NCBI GenBank assembly: GCA_052148155.1
Contig: JBKQIY010000062.1
Coordinates: forward strand, 1 to 28,062
From: JBBQER01 sp052148155
Lineage (GTDB): Bacteria > Actinomycetota > Acidimicrobiia > IMCC26256 > PALSA-610
Direction of reading: 5' to 3'
DNA length: 28,062 bases
The notes under the pieces are model-generated. The model saw only the letters and a list, made by a program, of their open reading frames with translations. It searched no databases and was not told the DNA's origin. Positions 17,393 to 25,977 of the stretch are shown here, piece by piece (positions within the stretch are counted from its first letter, which is position 1; each line of letters begins with the position of its first letter). A program made the translations under genes and the position numbers.

Positions 17393-17923
17393 ATGGCTGA
17401 TAAACACCCATTCGTGCTCGTTCACGAACAAGCGGTGTCCCAAGCAGTGGTGGTGTCAGAGGTCGACGGCCCGCAGGTCGACGTGAACTCGGCCGTGCCC
17501 ATTGCGGGGCCGCGCTGGGGCGTCTGGATCTTCTATGCGGTCTTCGTGGTGCTCCTCGCGTTCGAAGGCGTCGTCGTCGGTGCCGTACTTGCCGTGGCGC
17601 GTTCGCTGCATCACTCCAGCGCCGGTCCATGGGCGGCGTGGGCGCTCTTCGTCGTGGGAGGCACGCTGCTTGGGTTCGTCGAGTTGCGGGCGATACGACC
17701 CCAACAGCGCATGCGAGACCCGCTCCTGCGCGCGTGCTGTTGGCTGCAACGTCACCTGGGGATCACTGGCTACGTGGTGAACGCGGTGATCATCGGCGGG
17801 GCTCCTGGAGCAGCCGTTGCGCTCGTGCAGACCGAACATCCTCGCCGCCGAGGACTGACGTGTCTCGCCGCGGTTCTCTTCGCCAGCGTTTGGGTGCCTC
17901 TGTTCGTCTTGGTGTGGCGGTAA
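17393..17923 (+). CDS. Four-helix membrane protein, function unknown
   Basis: 176 residues if started at the ATG at 17393; another ATG at 17384 adds three residues, and the open frame further up is Cys/Ser-rich and unlikely to be coding. Residues 1-38 are polar. Membrane segments lie at about 39-64 (GVWIFYAVFVVLLAFEGVVV), 79-97 (WAAWALFVVGGTLLGFVEL), 123-143 (ITGYVVNAVIIGGAPGAAVA) and 156-176 (LAAVLFASVWVPLFVLVW). A loop between the second and third has RPQQRMRDP. No family recognised. Isolated between a gene-free region and the leftward OsmC gene. Confidence 0.6.
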   Translation: MADKHPFVLVHEQAVSQAVVVSEVDGPQVDVNSAVPIAGPRWGVWIFYAVFVVLLAFEGVVVGAVLAVARSLHHSSAGPWAAWALFVVGGTLLGFVELRAIRPQQRMRDPLLRACCWLQRHLGITGYVVNAVIIGGAPGAAVALVQTEHPRRRGLTCLAAVLFASVWVPLFVLVWR

Positions 17924-18219
17924 GAATCGCCATGGTGGTCGAAACTACGACCCGGTTGACTCCGCTCGGACAGCGCCGATCGGAATCCACTGCCCAGACA
18001 ACGTCCCGTCACCACAGCCCTGGGGGCGTCTCAGCACGATGCCGGCGGCGTGGCGCCCGGGCTGGATGTCGGAAGCGAAGAACACTCCCCTTGGCGCGCG
18101 CTCAGTCGCAGCTCTGAGCGATACGTCCGCGCGGTCACGCGGACGCTCATTGGCGATACGTCGCCGTCGGAACTGCGCGGGTCTGTACCGGGGCCGTCTG
18201 TGCCCGGCGTGCCTGCGGA

Positions 18220-18720
18220 TCAGTCTCGAACCACGGACAGTGCGGGTGAATGCGCGAGTGTCTGGAGCACGACGCAATATTGCTCCGTCGTGTCGATGAG
18301 CGCGTCAAGGTCGGCGGCCGGTGCGTCCGATTCGAGGTCGAAGCTGAGTCGGATCGATCGAAACCCGACGGGTGCCGAGCGATCGACACCGAGTGTGCCG
18401 CGAAAGTCGAGATCGCCCGCGGCTCGAACCGTGCCACTCACCGAGATCCCGCGGTTCGTCGCGACGGACCGTAACGTCACGCCCGCACAGGCGACCAACG
18501 CCTGAAGGAGCATGTCGCCGGAACACGCAAGCGTGCCGTCGCCGCCGGTCGCCGGATGTAACCCAGCCTCTACGAGCGCGCGACCCGTCTGCACCGAACA
18601 GCTCACGTCGCGGTCGGCGAGCGTGCCTTCGGCACGCAACGTGATCACGGCTGCGGACGGCTCGGCTCGATAGTGCTCCTTGATCGGGCGTTGCAGCTCC
18701 CGAAGCGCGTCGGCGTCCAT
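18220..18720 (-). CDS. OsmC-family protein (thiol peroxidase fold)
   Basis: 166 residues from the ATG at 18718-18720, preceded on its strand by GGAGGGAAAG, an excellent ribosome binding site; the open frame continues upstream without such a site. Family marks are GGDGTLACSGDMLLQALVACAG (about 59-80) with the reactive Cys at C78, and TTEQYCVVLQTL with C149 as partner. C41 and C66 are extra. OsmC/Ohr proteins reduce organic hydroperoxides through a Cys pair in the cytoplasm; many relatives in this branch have unknown substrates. Stands alone; 258 bp separate it from the flavoprotein gene upstream on the same strand. Confidence 0.85.
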   Translation of the reverse strand: MDADALRELQRPIKEHYRAEPSAAVITLRAEGTLADRDVSCSVQTGRALVEAGLHPATGGDGTLACSGDMLLQALVACAGVTLRSVATNRGISVSGTVRAAGDLDFRGTLGVDRSAPVGFRSIRLSFDLESDAPAADLDALIDTTEQYCVVLQTLAHSPALSVVRD

Positions 18721-18978
18721 CTTTCCCTCCGGTTTTCGCGACCACGAATACGACGAGACCGCAGGTGGCCATCGACTTCCGATGATCGTACGCGCTGGCA
18801 GTGTGCCGTTCGGCCTCTCTGGGGACGCGTCCGCCGCGGACACGCAACTCACCGCGCGGATTTGGCCAAGGCCCGCGAGCTGACGAGATGGGAGCGCCGG
18901 CAAACGTGGATCGGCGAACGTTGTGATTGCGGGTCGCTGAACCCCGGTCGGTGACCGTTGCGGGGCGCGACGCCGACA

Positions 18979-20406
18979 TTAGGTCGGCTCGAACATTCGA
19001 GCGCGCTCAGCGGGGCTGGCGTGCAACGCGAACTCATCGAGTTTCGCCACCGCGGGAAACAGCGCCGTCACGAACCGGCGCTGTAGGTCTGCGACCGCGG
19101 CTTTGTCGGGAGCCTGATCGAGATCCTTCACCAGGTTGAGGCGCGAGGCGTCGACCCACGCCAGGACATCGGCGGCGCCCTGCCATTCCATCTCCGTCCT
19201 CATCCCAGTCAGCAAGTGGCGTGTCCAGTCGAACCCCGTGTGCGGCCACGGGTTTGGCCGACAGAGCCGGTTCTTCTCGGCCGTTGTCCGTCCCGACGCT
19301 TCAACGAACCCGCTTAGCGCCGCCGAGAGGCTCAGGCTCACGCGCGTGATGGGCTGCAGGGTGATGTTGTCGTCGGCGAAGATCGGCTTCGGCGCGTTGT
19401 CGCTCAGCCCGGCCGACGCGCAGTGGATATGCACATGATCAGGACTGGTCGGGATCGATCCGTGTTCGAGCGTGATCGCATCCAGGTCGATGCGCTCGAC
19501 ATGGCCGAGTCTGACGACCTTTTCGATACGTCGGAGCTGCTCCAGTTCGTCCAGACTTGCCGTCGCGCCTTTCAACATGGACGGCTGGACTGACGGGTCG
19601 ATGCGCAACACCACCTGACGTTCCTCGAGCCGCTCGTAGACCTGCTCGATCGAGTCGCACGCGACGACCGCTTCCAGCTCGAGCACGACGCCCTCAAACG
19701 TCGCAACGACGCCATGACCAGGCTGGAAGAACGCGCGGTTCAGGATCCACGACTCGCGAGGACGGATCCAAGTGATGTCGTCGGCCGGAGTGCCCTGATC
19801 GAGCAACCAGCACGCGGCGTCCATCGCCGTCTTGCCGCCACCGACGATCACATAGCCGGCGGCGGGTTTCGCGACGTTCGTGAGGGCACCAACGGGAACA
19901 CAGGTCGCTCCGTCGACCACTTCGAACGGGGGCGGGTCCGTGGCCGGAACGCGCGACGCCATATAAGTGGCGTCGACGACCCGGCGGCGCACCAACACGT
20001 CCGTCAGGGTGCCGGTCAATCGAGATCGGAATCGCCGAGCCCCGAGGTACTCGCACATCGAAAAGAACCGCACCCGGCCCGAAGCCAACATTCGATACCG
20101 CATGACCTCGTCGAAATATCCGCAAATCTCCGTCCCATCCGCGCGCTCATAGAACCCCGCGTCTCTTCCGCCGGGCTCGACTCGGTCTTTTCCGAGCGGG
20201 GTCGAGTTCACGCCGTAGTTCATGGACGGCTGGTGCAACTGCACGAACGGATACGAGTCGAGCCAGTGACCACCGGGCCGGTGCCGCCGATCCACCATCA
20301 CGACGTCAGCGTCCGAGTGCTCGATCAGCGTGTCAACGAACGCCATTCCGAGCGCCCCCGCGCCCACAACGAGATAATCCGTCTCGATCTCCGAACTCGG
20401 GCTCAT
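18979..20406 (-). CDS. FAD/NAD(P)-dependent oxidoreductase (flavin-monooxygenase-like)
   Basis: 475 residues. The first nucleotide fold is DYLVVGAGALGMAFVDTL (about 10-27), followed by MVDRRHRPGGHWLDSYPFVQ and LHQPSMNYGVNS, a form seen in many uncharacterised actinobacterial flavoproteins. A second fold, YVIVGGGKTAMDAACWLLDQ (about 185-204), should bind NAD(P)H. The C-terminal ~120 residues are unrecognised but include TGFDWTRHLLTGMRTEMEW. A soluble NAD(P)H-using monooxygenase or reductase is likely; the FxGxxxHxxxW Baeyer-Villiger fingerprint is absent. The substrate is unknown. Confidence 0.82.
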   Translation of the reverse strand: MSPSSEIETDYLVVGAGALGMAFVDTLIEHSDADVVMVDRRHRPGGHWLDSYPFVQLHQPSMNYGVNSTPLGKDRVEPGGRDAGFYERADGTEICGYFDEVMRYRMLASGRVRFFSMCEYLGARRFRSRLTGTLTDVLVRRRVVDATYMASRVPATDPPPFEVVDGATCVPVGALTNVAKPAAGYVIVGGGKTAMDAACWLLDQGTPADDITWIRPRESWILNRAFFQPGHGVVATFEGVVLELEAVVACDSIEQVYERLEERQVVLRIDPSVQPSMLKGATASLDELEQLRRIEKVVRLGHVERIDLDAITLEHGSIPTSPDHVHIHCASAGLSDNAPKPIFADDNITLQPITRVSLSLSAALSGFVEASGRTTAEKNRLCRPNPWPHTGFDWTRHLLTGMRTEMEWQGAADVLAWVDASRLNLVKDLDQAPDKAAVADLQRRFVTALFPAVAKLDEFALHASPAERARMFEPT

Positions 20407-20437
20407 CGCGCGAGAACCGTAGCGTCAGACCCGCCCA

Positions 20438-20551
20438 TCACACCTGACCCAGAAACCCCGCGTCCACGCCGTGGAAGATCACCGATATCTCCTCGGCACA
20501 CTCCCGCCACAACCGCGTCGGCCCCTCGATATCCGCGAACAGAAACGGCAC
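20438..20551 (-). pseudogene. Remnant of a class III adenylate/guanylate cyclase N-terminus
   Basis: On the minus strand a frame reads VPFLFADIEGPTRLWREC and then, after about 18 more residues, stops at 20438-20440. This closely matches the start of actinobacterial class III cyclase domains, VTFLFTDIEGSTRLWE, including the metal-binding Asp. The frame is open a little further upstream without ATG (to about 20626). Only about 38 residues remain; the second metal Asp, the transition-state residues and the rest of the ~180-residue domain are missing, so it cannot be active. Confidence 0.5.
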
Positions 20552-20684
20552 TGTCCCCGCCGCCGTCGGTGCGGCATACCCAGCGTACGGACCAAAGCGG
20601 TACCCGGCGCTCGCACCGCGCCGACCTCAGAACGAGAACGGCAGACGTCCCCAAATCCCGCCACTTCCTATCGCCGACCGCCGC

Positions 20685-21584
20685 CTACGTAGCGGTCAGC
20701 GGCGGTACTCCCAGCGACGCCAGTTTGTGCCACGACCGCTCGACGATCAGCGGGTAGGTGTGCAGGTAGTACGGAAGCGCGGCGCACGCCTGGTTGATCG
20801 CGGCGCCGCGGCTGCGAGCGAGGGCGGCGTCGTCGACATGGAGGACGTCGACGAACGCGCGGCGAGAGTCGTCGGTGAACAGGGGCGACCATACGACCTG
20901 GACATCGACGGCGGGATCGCCGGCGCACGCCGAACCCCAATCGACGATGCCGCACAGGCGGCCGTCGCGTACCAGACAGTTCCCTTCGAGATCTCCCTGT
21001 ACCCAGACGGTAGGGCCGGCGTGTGGAGCCGCCGCCAGTGCTTCCTCCCACACTGCGATCGCTGCTGGCGCGTCGATCAGATGGCTCGCGCGGTCGATCA
21101 CAACACGAGTGGAAGCGTCATACTCCTGCAGTGGTCGCGCCCGGTTGAAGGGCGAAGGGGCACCGTCGGTGGGCACGGCCTGAAGTTGCCGGACCACGTT
21201 CGCCAGGTCGACCGCGAACGAAACCGGGTCGTCGACTCGTTCGAGTGCGGCGCCCTCGCCCGGTATCCACCGGTGTACGGCCCATTGGTACGGGTAGCCC
21301 TCACCGGGCACGCCGACAGAAACAGGCTCCGGCACAGCAACCGAGAGGTGCGGGGCCAAGCGAGGCAGCCAGGCCGCCTCCCGTCCGATCTGTTGCGTCG
21401 CCCAGTGGATACGGGGCAGACGCACGACCAGGTCGTCACCCAAACGCCAGATCGCGTTGTCGGTGCCCCACGGCTCAACCTTGATGACGGGCCGGTCTGC
21501 AAGCTCCGGCATCTGTGTTGTCAGCAGCCGGCGCACGAGCGCGCGGTCCACGTCGACTTCATCGTCGTGCATGCGGATCGACAT
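20685..21584 (-). CDS. APH-family phosphotransferase (aminoglycoside/homoserine kinase-like)
   Basis: 299 residues of the kinase-like APH superfamily. N-lobe: TDNAIWRLGDDLVVRLPR (about 41-58), with REAAWLPRLAP after it. C-lobe: WVQGDLEGNCLV, then GRLCGIVDWGSACAGDPAVD. The Brenner motif is normally H-G-D-L-x-P-G-N; here the His is Gln and the Asp-Asn spacing is one residue shorter (D-L-E-G-N). The metal-binding Asp of DWG is kept. That may be a subfamily feature rather than decay, since the rest is intact. Such proteins phosphorylate small hydroxylated molecules; drug resistance should not be assumed. Met5 is an alternative start. Confidence 0.8.
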   Translation of the reverse strand: MSIRMHDDEVDVDRALVRRLLTTQMPELADRPVIKVEPWGTDNAIWRLGDDLVVRLPRIHWATQQIGREAAWLPRLAPHLSVAVPEPVSVGVPGEGYPYQWAVHRWIPGEGAALERVDDPVSFAVDLANVVRQLQAVPTDGAPSPFNRARPLQEYDASTRVVIDRASHLIDAPAAIAVWEEALAAAPHAGPTVWVQGDLEGNCLVRDGRLCGIVDWGSACAGDPAVDVQVVWSPLFTDDSRRAFVDVLHVDDAALARSRGAAINQACAALPYYLHTYPLIVERSWHKLASLGVPPLTAT

Positions 21585-21669
21585 CGCGACCAGTCTTGCG
21601 ACGTTTCGCTGCGGCGTCGACGGGATTTACGCCGTCGCGCCCAGCGCGGCGCGAACGGCACGCCCCCCC

Positions 21670-21677
21670 AAAAAAAA
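21670..21677 (-). terminator. T8 tract downstream of the glycosidase gene
   Basis: The plus strand has C7 (21663-21669) followed by A8 (21670-21677), giving a T8 run on the minus strand about 170 nt after the glycosidase stop and just before the APH-family gene. The preceding sequence is GC-rich (CACGGAGCGGG) but I do not find a clean stem, so termination is only a possibility. Confidence 0.25.
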
Positions 21678-21845
21678 CCCGCTCCGTGACGTCCGTCGCC
21701 GCTCGGCCCGCTCGACATGTTTGAGGGTGTCGCGGCGCAGTGCTTCGGCATCGAGGACACGCTTTCTTGCGCAACGTCGCCAACGCATCCAGGGTCGGGC
21801 TCGTGTGAGCGGCAGCGCGCGATATCGGATTCGCGGAGTCGACGT

Positions 21846-23603
21846 TCATTGTGTGTGGTGCGGTCCTGACCCCGCGCCGAGATCTGGTCCTTCGAGGATG
21901 AGGGCGGCGGTGAGCGCGGCGGTCCAGTGGAAGTCTCTGATGCAGTCGACTTTGCGTCGGATGTCGTAGCTGCCAGCTGGTGGTCCTTTGCGGTCGCACT
22001 CGGTGGGTGGCCGTCGGTCGCTGGAGTCATAGAACTCGAAGGTGACGCCGTGGGTGTTGTAGTAGCGGTCGACGAGTTCGATCGTCTGAGCGCGAAGCCG
22101 TGTTGCCGCATCGATGCGACCGTGGCGACGCAGTCCTTGGATGATGACGTAATTGGTGTTGATCCATGTGGCGCCGCGCCACATATCGGTTGACCACGCC
22201 GGGTCCGAGATTGCGACGCTCGGTGCAGGGGCTGCGGTGGCGAAGCGGGTCGGGTCGTCGAGTGCTTCGACGAGCCGGTCGACACGCTCGGATGGAAGAT
22301 CTTCGAGCAGGAGCGGGAACAAGCCGCTGATCGCGGCGACGTCGGTGAGCTCGCCGGTCATTGTGCGGTCGTAGTAGAGACCGTGCTCGTTGTCCCAGAG
22401 CAGGTTGTGGATCGCTCGGCTCGTGCGGCGGCTGGCGTCGGTCCACCGGCGAGCGCGTGTCGTATCGCCCAGATCGGCCGCGATGGCTGCCAGGTGGGCC
22501 ATATCGTGCGCCGCGTAGGTCGAGAAGTCGACCGCGTCGAGGGTGATCGCCGCGTCGAAGCGGACAGAGTTGTCCATGCCGGACTCACCGGAGCGGCAGT
22601 CGGGGTCGTCTTCGATGTACCACTCCAACAGCCCGTTGTGGTTGCGGTCGCGCTCGCGTAGGATCCACTCGATCGCGCGTTCGAGGCGGGGGAGTGACCA
22701 CCTGAGCCGGTCGGGGTGACGTGCGACGCGACTGTTCGTGAAGACCGCCCACGCCAGCAGGGGCGGCTGCGTCAGTTGGTCGGCGGGCCAGTGCGCGCCG
22801 TGGCAGATCGGGATCATGCCGTCGTCGCGCTGGCTGTCGAGCACCGCGGCGATGAAATCCCACCCGAGGTCGGGATCGAGGTAATTCATCGCGAACGAGT
22901 GAAACGCCGAATCCCACAGCCAGACGTCGCGATGGGGGACGCGGTCGGGCGTCGACCACGGGCGGGTGATGTTTCCCTCCGGGGCGAGCGTGTTCACCTT
23001 CATCACGCTGAGGCACTTGTTGAGGAGGCGTGCGGAGGACGGTTCGACGCTCGTCGGTGCGTCGCGCAAAAACGTCAAACGATCGTGCGCGGTGCGGCCG
23101 ACGTCTGCGCGCACGCCGCGTTCGGCGCGGCGGAGTGCCTCCTCGGCGGATCGGCCGTAGGCAAGTGCGAACGCCGATCCGTTGCGCACGAGCACGAGGG
23201 CGTCGCCCCAGCGCGTGTCGGCGGCGATGGTCGCGCCATCGGAAGAGTGGGTGCGTCGATCGTGTTCGAATGAGAGCTCGATCGTTGCGGCGGCCGGCGC
23301 GATGCCGACGATCGTGTGCCAGGCTGTGAACGTCACGACCAGCTCGGTCGCACCGGGCCACTCGACGCCGAGCACGTCGCCGGTTGCCACGCGCACCCGG
23401 CCACCGGCCGGGACGCCGAGTCGGAGTGCACGCCGCGTCACGAGCTGGAACAGCAATCCGTATCGCGCGCTGGTTGCCGTCGCGACGAACGATGACAGCA
23501 CATCCGTGGGCCCGTCGACGCCGGAGAACGCGAAGAGCGAGCCTTCACCCCACACGTCGGGCGGAGCGACGAATCCCTCGAGAACGTACTCGAGCACGGT
23601 CAC
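21846..23603 (-). CDS. GH63-type (alpha/alpha)6 glycosidase, glucosidase-like
   Basis: 585 residues from a GTG at 23601-23603, three bases after the stop of the lipoprotein gene, so co-translation is likely. Residues 1 to about 200 form a beta-rich domain. The barrel begins near LLNKCLSVMKVNT and carries RDVWLWDSAFHSFAMNYLDP, SGMDNSVRFD (D344, likely general acid), TDMWRGATWINTNYVIIQGL, FEFYDSSD (E523, likely base) and DFHWTAALTAALIL. These are GH63/mannosylglycerate-hydrolase/trehalase-clan signatures. No signal peptide, so it acts in the cytoplasm, presumably on an alpha-linked gluco- or manno-oligoside such as a compatible solute. The substrate is inferred only by clan. Confidence 0.85.
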   Translation of the reverse strand: MTVLEYVLEGFVAPPDVWGEGSLFAFSGVDGPTDVLSSFVATATSARYGLLFQLVTRRALRLGVPAGGRVRVATGDVLGVEWPGATELVVTFTAWHTIVGIAPAAATIELSFEHDRRTHSSDGATIAADTRWGDALVLVRNGSAFALAYGRSAEEALRRAERGVRADVGRTAHDRLTFLRDAPTSVEPSSARLLNKCLSVMKVNTLAPEGNITRPWSTPDRVPHRDVWLWDSAFHSFAMNYLDPDLGWDFIAAVLDSQRDDGMIPICHGAHWPADQLTQPPLLAWAVFTNSRVARHPDRLRWSLPRLERAIEWILRERDRNHNGLLEWYIEDDPDCRSGESGMDNSVRFDAAITLDAVDFSTYAAHDMAHLAAIAADLGDTTRARRWTDASRRTSRAIHNLLWDNEHGLYYDRTMTGELTDVAAISGLFPLLLEDLPSERVDRLVEALDDPTRFATAAPAPSVAISDPAWSTDMWRGATWINTNYVIIQGLRRHGRIDAATRLRAQTIELVDRYYNTHGVTFEFYDSSDRRPPTECDRKGPPAGSYDIRRKVDCIRDFHWTAALTAALILEGPDLGAGSGPHHTQ

Positions 23604-23606
23604 GGG

Positions 23607-24998
23607 TTAGTTGCCGCTGATGTCTTCGACGGGAGTGATCGGTTTCCCGAGGCCGGTGTTGCCGAGCGCCGAGTCGTATTCCTGGAGGCGCCACGTGTCG
23701 TCGGCCGTGTACTTGCCCGTGTGCAGCGACGAGTAAGGGCCCGAGCCGCGGTTCGTGATGGGCCCGAAGTGGTCGACGGTGTAGACCCAGTTGGTGTTGT
23801 TCAGGTACGGACCCACGCGCTCCGCGATGTCGTGGAACATGGACAGCGTCTGGCACGCGTCGCTGATCGTCCCGTTGACGTCGTTGATCTTGCCGTTCGC
23901 CAACTTGATGGTGTGCTCGGCGTCGGGCGCGACCTTTCCTGTCGCGGCCTTATAGATCGCGGCGCAATACTTCCAGTTCGCGCTGTTGTCGAACTCCTTG
24001 GCCGAGAGGCCGCCCGCGGTGAGGATGCCCTCGTAGGGGTTGGGCTTGACTCCGGCCGCCTGCTCCTGCGCCGCCTGGTCGCCGACGTCGTTGTTGTCGG
24101 CCATGAGGAGCATGCGCGGGAACGCCTGCTTCACCTTGACGACGAACGCCTTTGTCGAAGCCAAGTCGCCCGACAGGAACAATGCGTCGACGTGCTCGGT
24201 CTTCCACTTCTCGATGAAGCTGTCGAGCTGGGCCTGGCCCGCGGTCGTGTCACCCGTCGTGCCGACGTCGAGGATCGCCGTTGACCCCAGCTTCACACCC
24301 GCCTTTTTGAGTCCGGGAACGATGGTCCCGTTCACGACGCTCGACTCGGTGGTGTCGCCGAGGACCGCAACGGTTTTCCCTTTGAGTGTCCCTTCCTTCT
24401 GGAGGAGCTGGATCAGGATCGATGCTTGTCGCTCAGGGATGTCGCCCGCGGTCACGATCAGGCCCGGTGGCGACTTGTCGATGATCGCCTGCGTCAGATT
24501 GAACGTCATGAGCACGCGGTGCTCCTGGTTAGCGATGCAGGTCTGGGCGTCACCGGAGAAGTCAATGAACGTTCCGACGACCGCGAACACGTTGTCGTCT
24601 TCGGCGAACGAAGTGCACAACGACAGAACGGCCGCGGTGCCGAGCGGTGTGTAGAACTTGAAGTACGGAACGATCTTGCGCCCGTTGATGCCACCGTGTG
24701 CGTTGATGTTGTTGATGTAGATCTGGTAGATCTGCTTCTGCTCCGCCTTCGTGCGAATCAGGTCGGTGAACTGCTCGATCTGCGTGAAGTCGACGAGCGC
24801 CACGCCGATTTTGATCGACGTTGCCGATACACCGTTCCCGAGCGTCTTGTCGATAGGGGCGTTCGGCCCCGTCGTCGGTGCAGTCTGCGGGCTGGCCTTC
24901 GCGCTCGTGGTACCCGAACCACACGCGCTCAACACCAACGCCGCCAGTGCGACACATGCGACCGCCAAGTTCTTCCGCAAGTGATGAACGTTCTCCAC
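23607..24998 (-). CDS. Substrate-binding lipoprotein of ABC type (branched-chain amino acid/amide family)
   Basis: 463 residues from a GTG at 24996-24998. Signal: KNLAVACVALAALVLSAC with lipobox L-S-A-C and lipidated C26, then a Ser/Thr/Pro linker. The mature protein is a type I periplasmic-binding fold: IKIGVALVDF near 62, YINNINAHGGINGRKIVPYF near 92-111, FAVVGTFIDFSGDAQTC near 138, KTVAVLGDTTESSVV near 208. This is the Peripla_BP_6 (LivJ/amide) type. No permease or ATPase gene is in the window; the only partner is the glycosidase 3 nt downstream. It may serve a distant transporter or act as a sensor. Confidence 0.85.
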   Translation of the reverse strand: MENVHHLRKNLAVACVALAALVLSACGSGTTSAKASPQTAPTTGPNAPIDKTLGNGVSATSIKIGVALVDFTQIEQFTDLIRTKAEQKQIYQIYINNINAHGGINGRKIVPYFKFYTPLGTAAVLSLCTSFAEDDNVFAVVGTFIDFSGDAQTCIANQEHRVLMTFNLTQAIIDKSPPGLIVTAGDIPERQASILIQLLQKEGTLKGKTVAVLGDTTESSVVNGTIVPGLKKAGVKLGSTAILDVGTTGDTTAGQAQLDSFIEKWKTEHVDALFLSGDLASTKAFVVKVKQAFPRMLLMADNNDVGDQAAQEQAAGVKPNPYEGILTAGGLSAKEFDNSANWKYCAAIYKAATGKVAPDAEHTIKLANGKINDVNGTISDACQTLSMFHDIAERVGPYLNNTNWVYTVDHFGPITNRGSGPYSSLHTGKYTADDTWRLQEYDSALGNTGLGKPITPVEDISGN

Positions 24999-25108
24999 GC
25001 GATCCGCTACCCCCGTGCCGCGAGATAATCGGACGCTAGATCGCAGAGGTCGATGTTGTCTTGCGCGTCAGCCGACCTGTGTGACCACCGACGAGGTGGG
25101 TCACACGT

Positions 25109-25626
25109 CTGATCGGGCGAACCGCTCTGCCGGTGTGCTTCCTGCGTCGACGAAACGTCGTCCAGGCGGTTGGGTCGGTCTTGATAGCCGAGCAGACGCA
25201 GCTTTGGCATCGCTGGGACACGAATCGCGCAATGGAGTCCTACTCTGTCGAGCTCAAGCCCCTCGACATCGCAGATGTCCGGACCCGTGTGAACGAACTG
25301 GCCGAAGAGCTTCAGTGCCTGGAGACGCTGATCGAACGACGAACGGTCGCACTCACAGACTCGTCTACGAGGAACTCTTCTTCGCTGAGCCCGCCGAACA
25401 GAACCGCGCGAGCGGAGCTCTCCGGTCGTTCTTCGGAATCGACACTGTCACCTCGGATCGGACCGATTCCTTCGTGCGGCCGGAGCGAAGCAAGCTGAAC
25501 TCACCGGCGACCTACCGGCTCCTGCCAAACGCGGACGAGATCGAACATGTGTACCGCTCCGACCTGACAGACATCTCTGTTCACCAAGTGTTCCTCTCGC
25601 TCCCGCGTCCGGCCCCGACTGACTGA
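25109..25626 (+). pseudogene. Frameshifted, N-terminally truncated Stf0-like sulfotransferase
   Basis: Frame A (to about 25357) reads CFLRRRNVVQAVGSVLIAEQ, TQLWHRWD and later VRTRVNELAEELQCLETLI, the middle of Stf0 sulfotransferases (Arg-rich strand, QAVS helix, A-QT-W). Frame B then continues with RLVYEELFFAEPAEQ, LRSFFGI and SPATYRLLPNADEIEHVY to the stop at 25624-25626, the conserved YE-L...FLG end. The switch falls in 25352-25362; one missing base (or two extra) restores TRLVYEEL. The PAPS 5'-phosphosulfate loop (RSGST type) that should precede 25109 is absent, with an in-frame stop at 25082. It is therefore a pseudogene, read away from the lipoprotein operon. Confidence 0.65.
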
Positions 25627-25847
25627 CTGCGTCCTCGAGGGAGCAGGGGTCGGTTGGGGTGACGTGAAGCGACGTCCCGGACAGAACGCATCGACGGGAC
25701 GCCGCTGGCACGCCTCCATGCATGGAATGCGATCTTTCGCGCTGCACGGTTGGCCGCGCCGCGCTCTCGGATCGCCGTTCCTGTTTCGTCGGGACGACGG
25801 CTGACTTGAGAGGCGCACTGTCCGTGGCCGGAGGTTTCCGGACGCGC

Positions 25848-25963
25848 CACGACCCGCCGCTGCGGGACGACGGGTCGTGAATGGAAACGAGGAAGTGGGA
25901 GCTCGTCCTCTCGATCATGCCGATCGCGTACGCCTAGGTTCTAGACCGATTCGGTCAAGGTTC
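25848..25963 (+). repeat. Dispersed 116-bp repeat, copy 3
   Basis: CACGACCCG (25848-25856) pairs with CGGGTCGTG (25871-25879) around a 14-nt loop. The middle has GGAAACGAGGAAG and CTCGTCCTCTCGATC, related to copies 1 and 2. TTCTAG lies at 25939-25944 and TCAAGGTTC at 25955-25963; boxes GGTTC, GATTC and GGTTC start at 25937, 25948 and 25959 (11-bp period). Stem to TTCTAG is 91 nt, as in copy 1. A CCGGA/TCCGG hairpin (25828-25841) precedes it. Confidence 0.75.
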
Positions 25964-25977
25964 TGTTCTCCAACGCG

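Noticed and set aside
25133..25626. Programmed ribosomal frameshift in the sulfotransferase
   Set aside because: No slippery heptamer or pseudoknot at 25352-25362, and the N-terminal PAPS loop is also missing, so decay is simpler.
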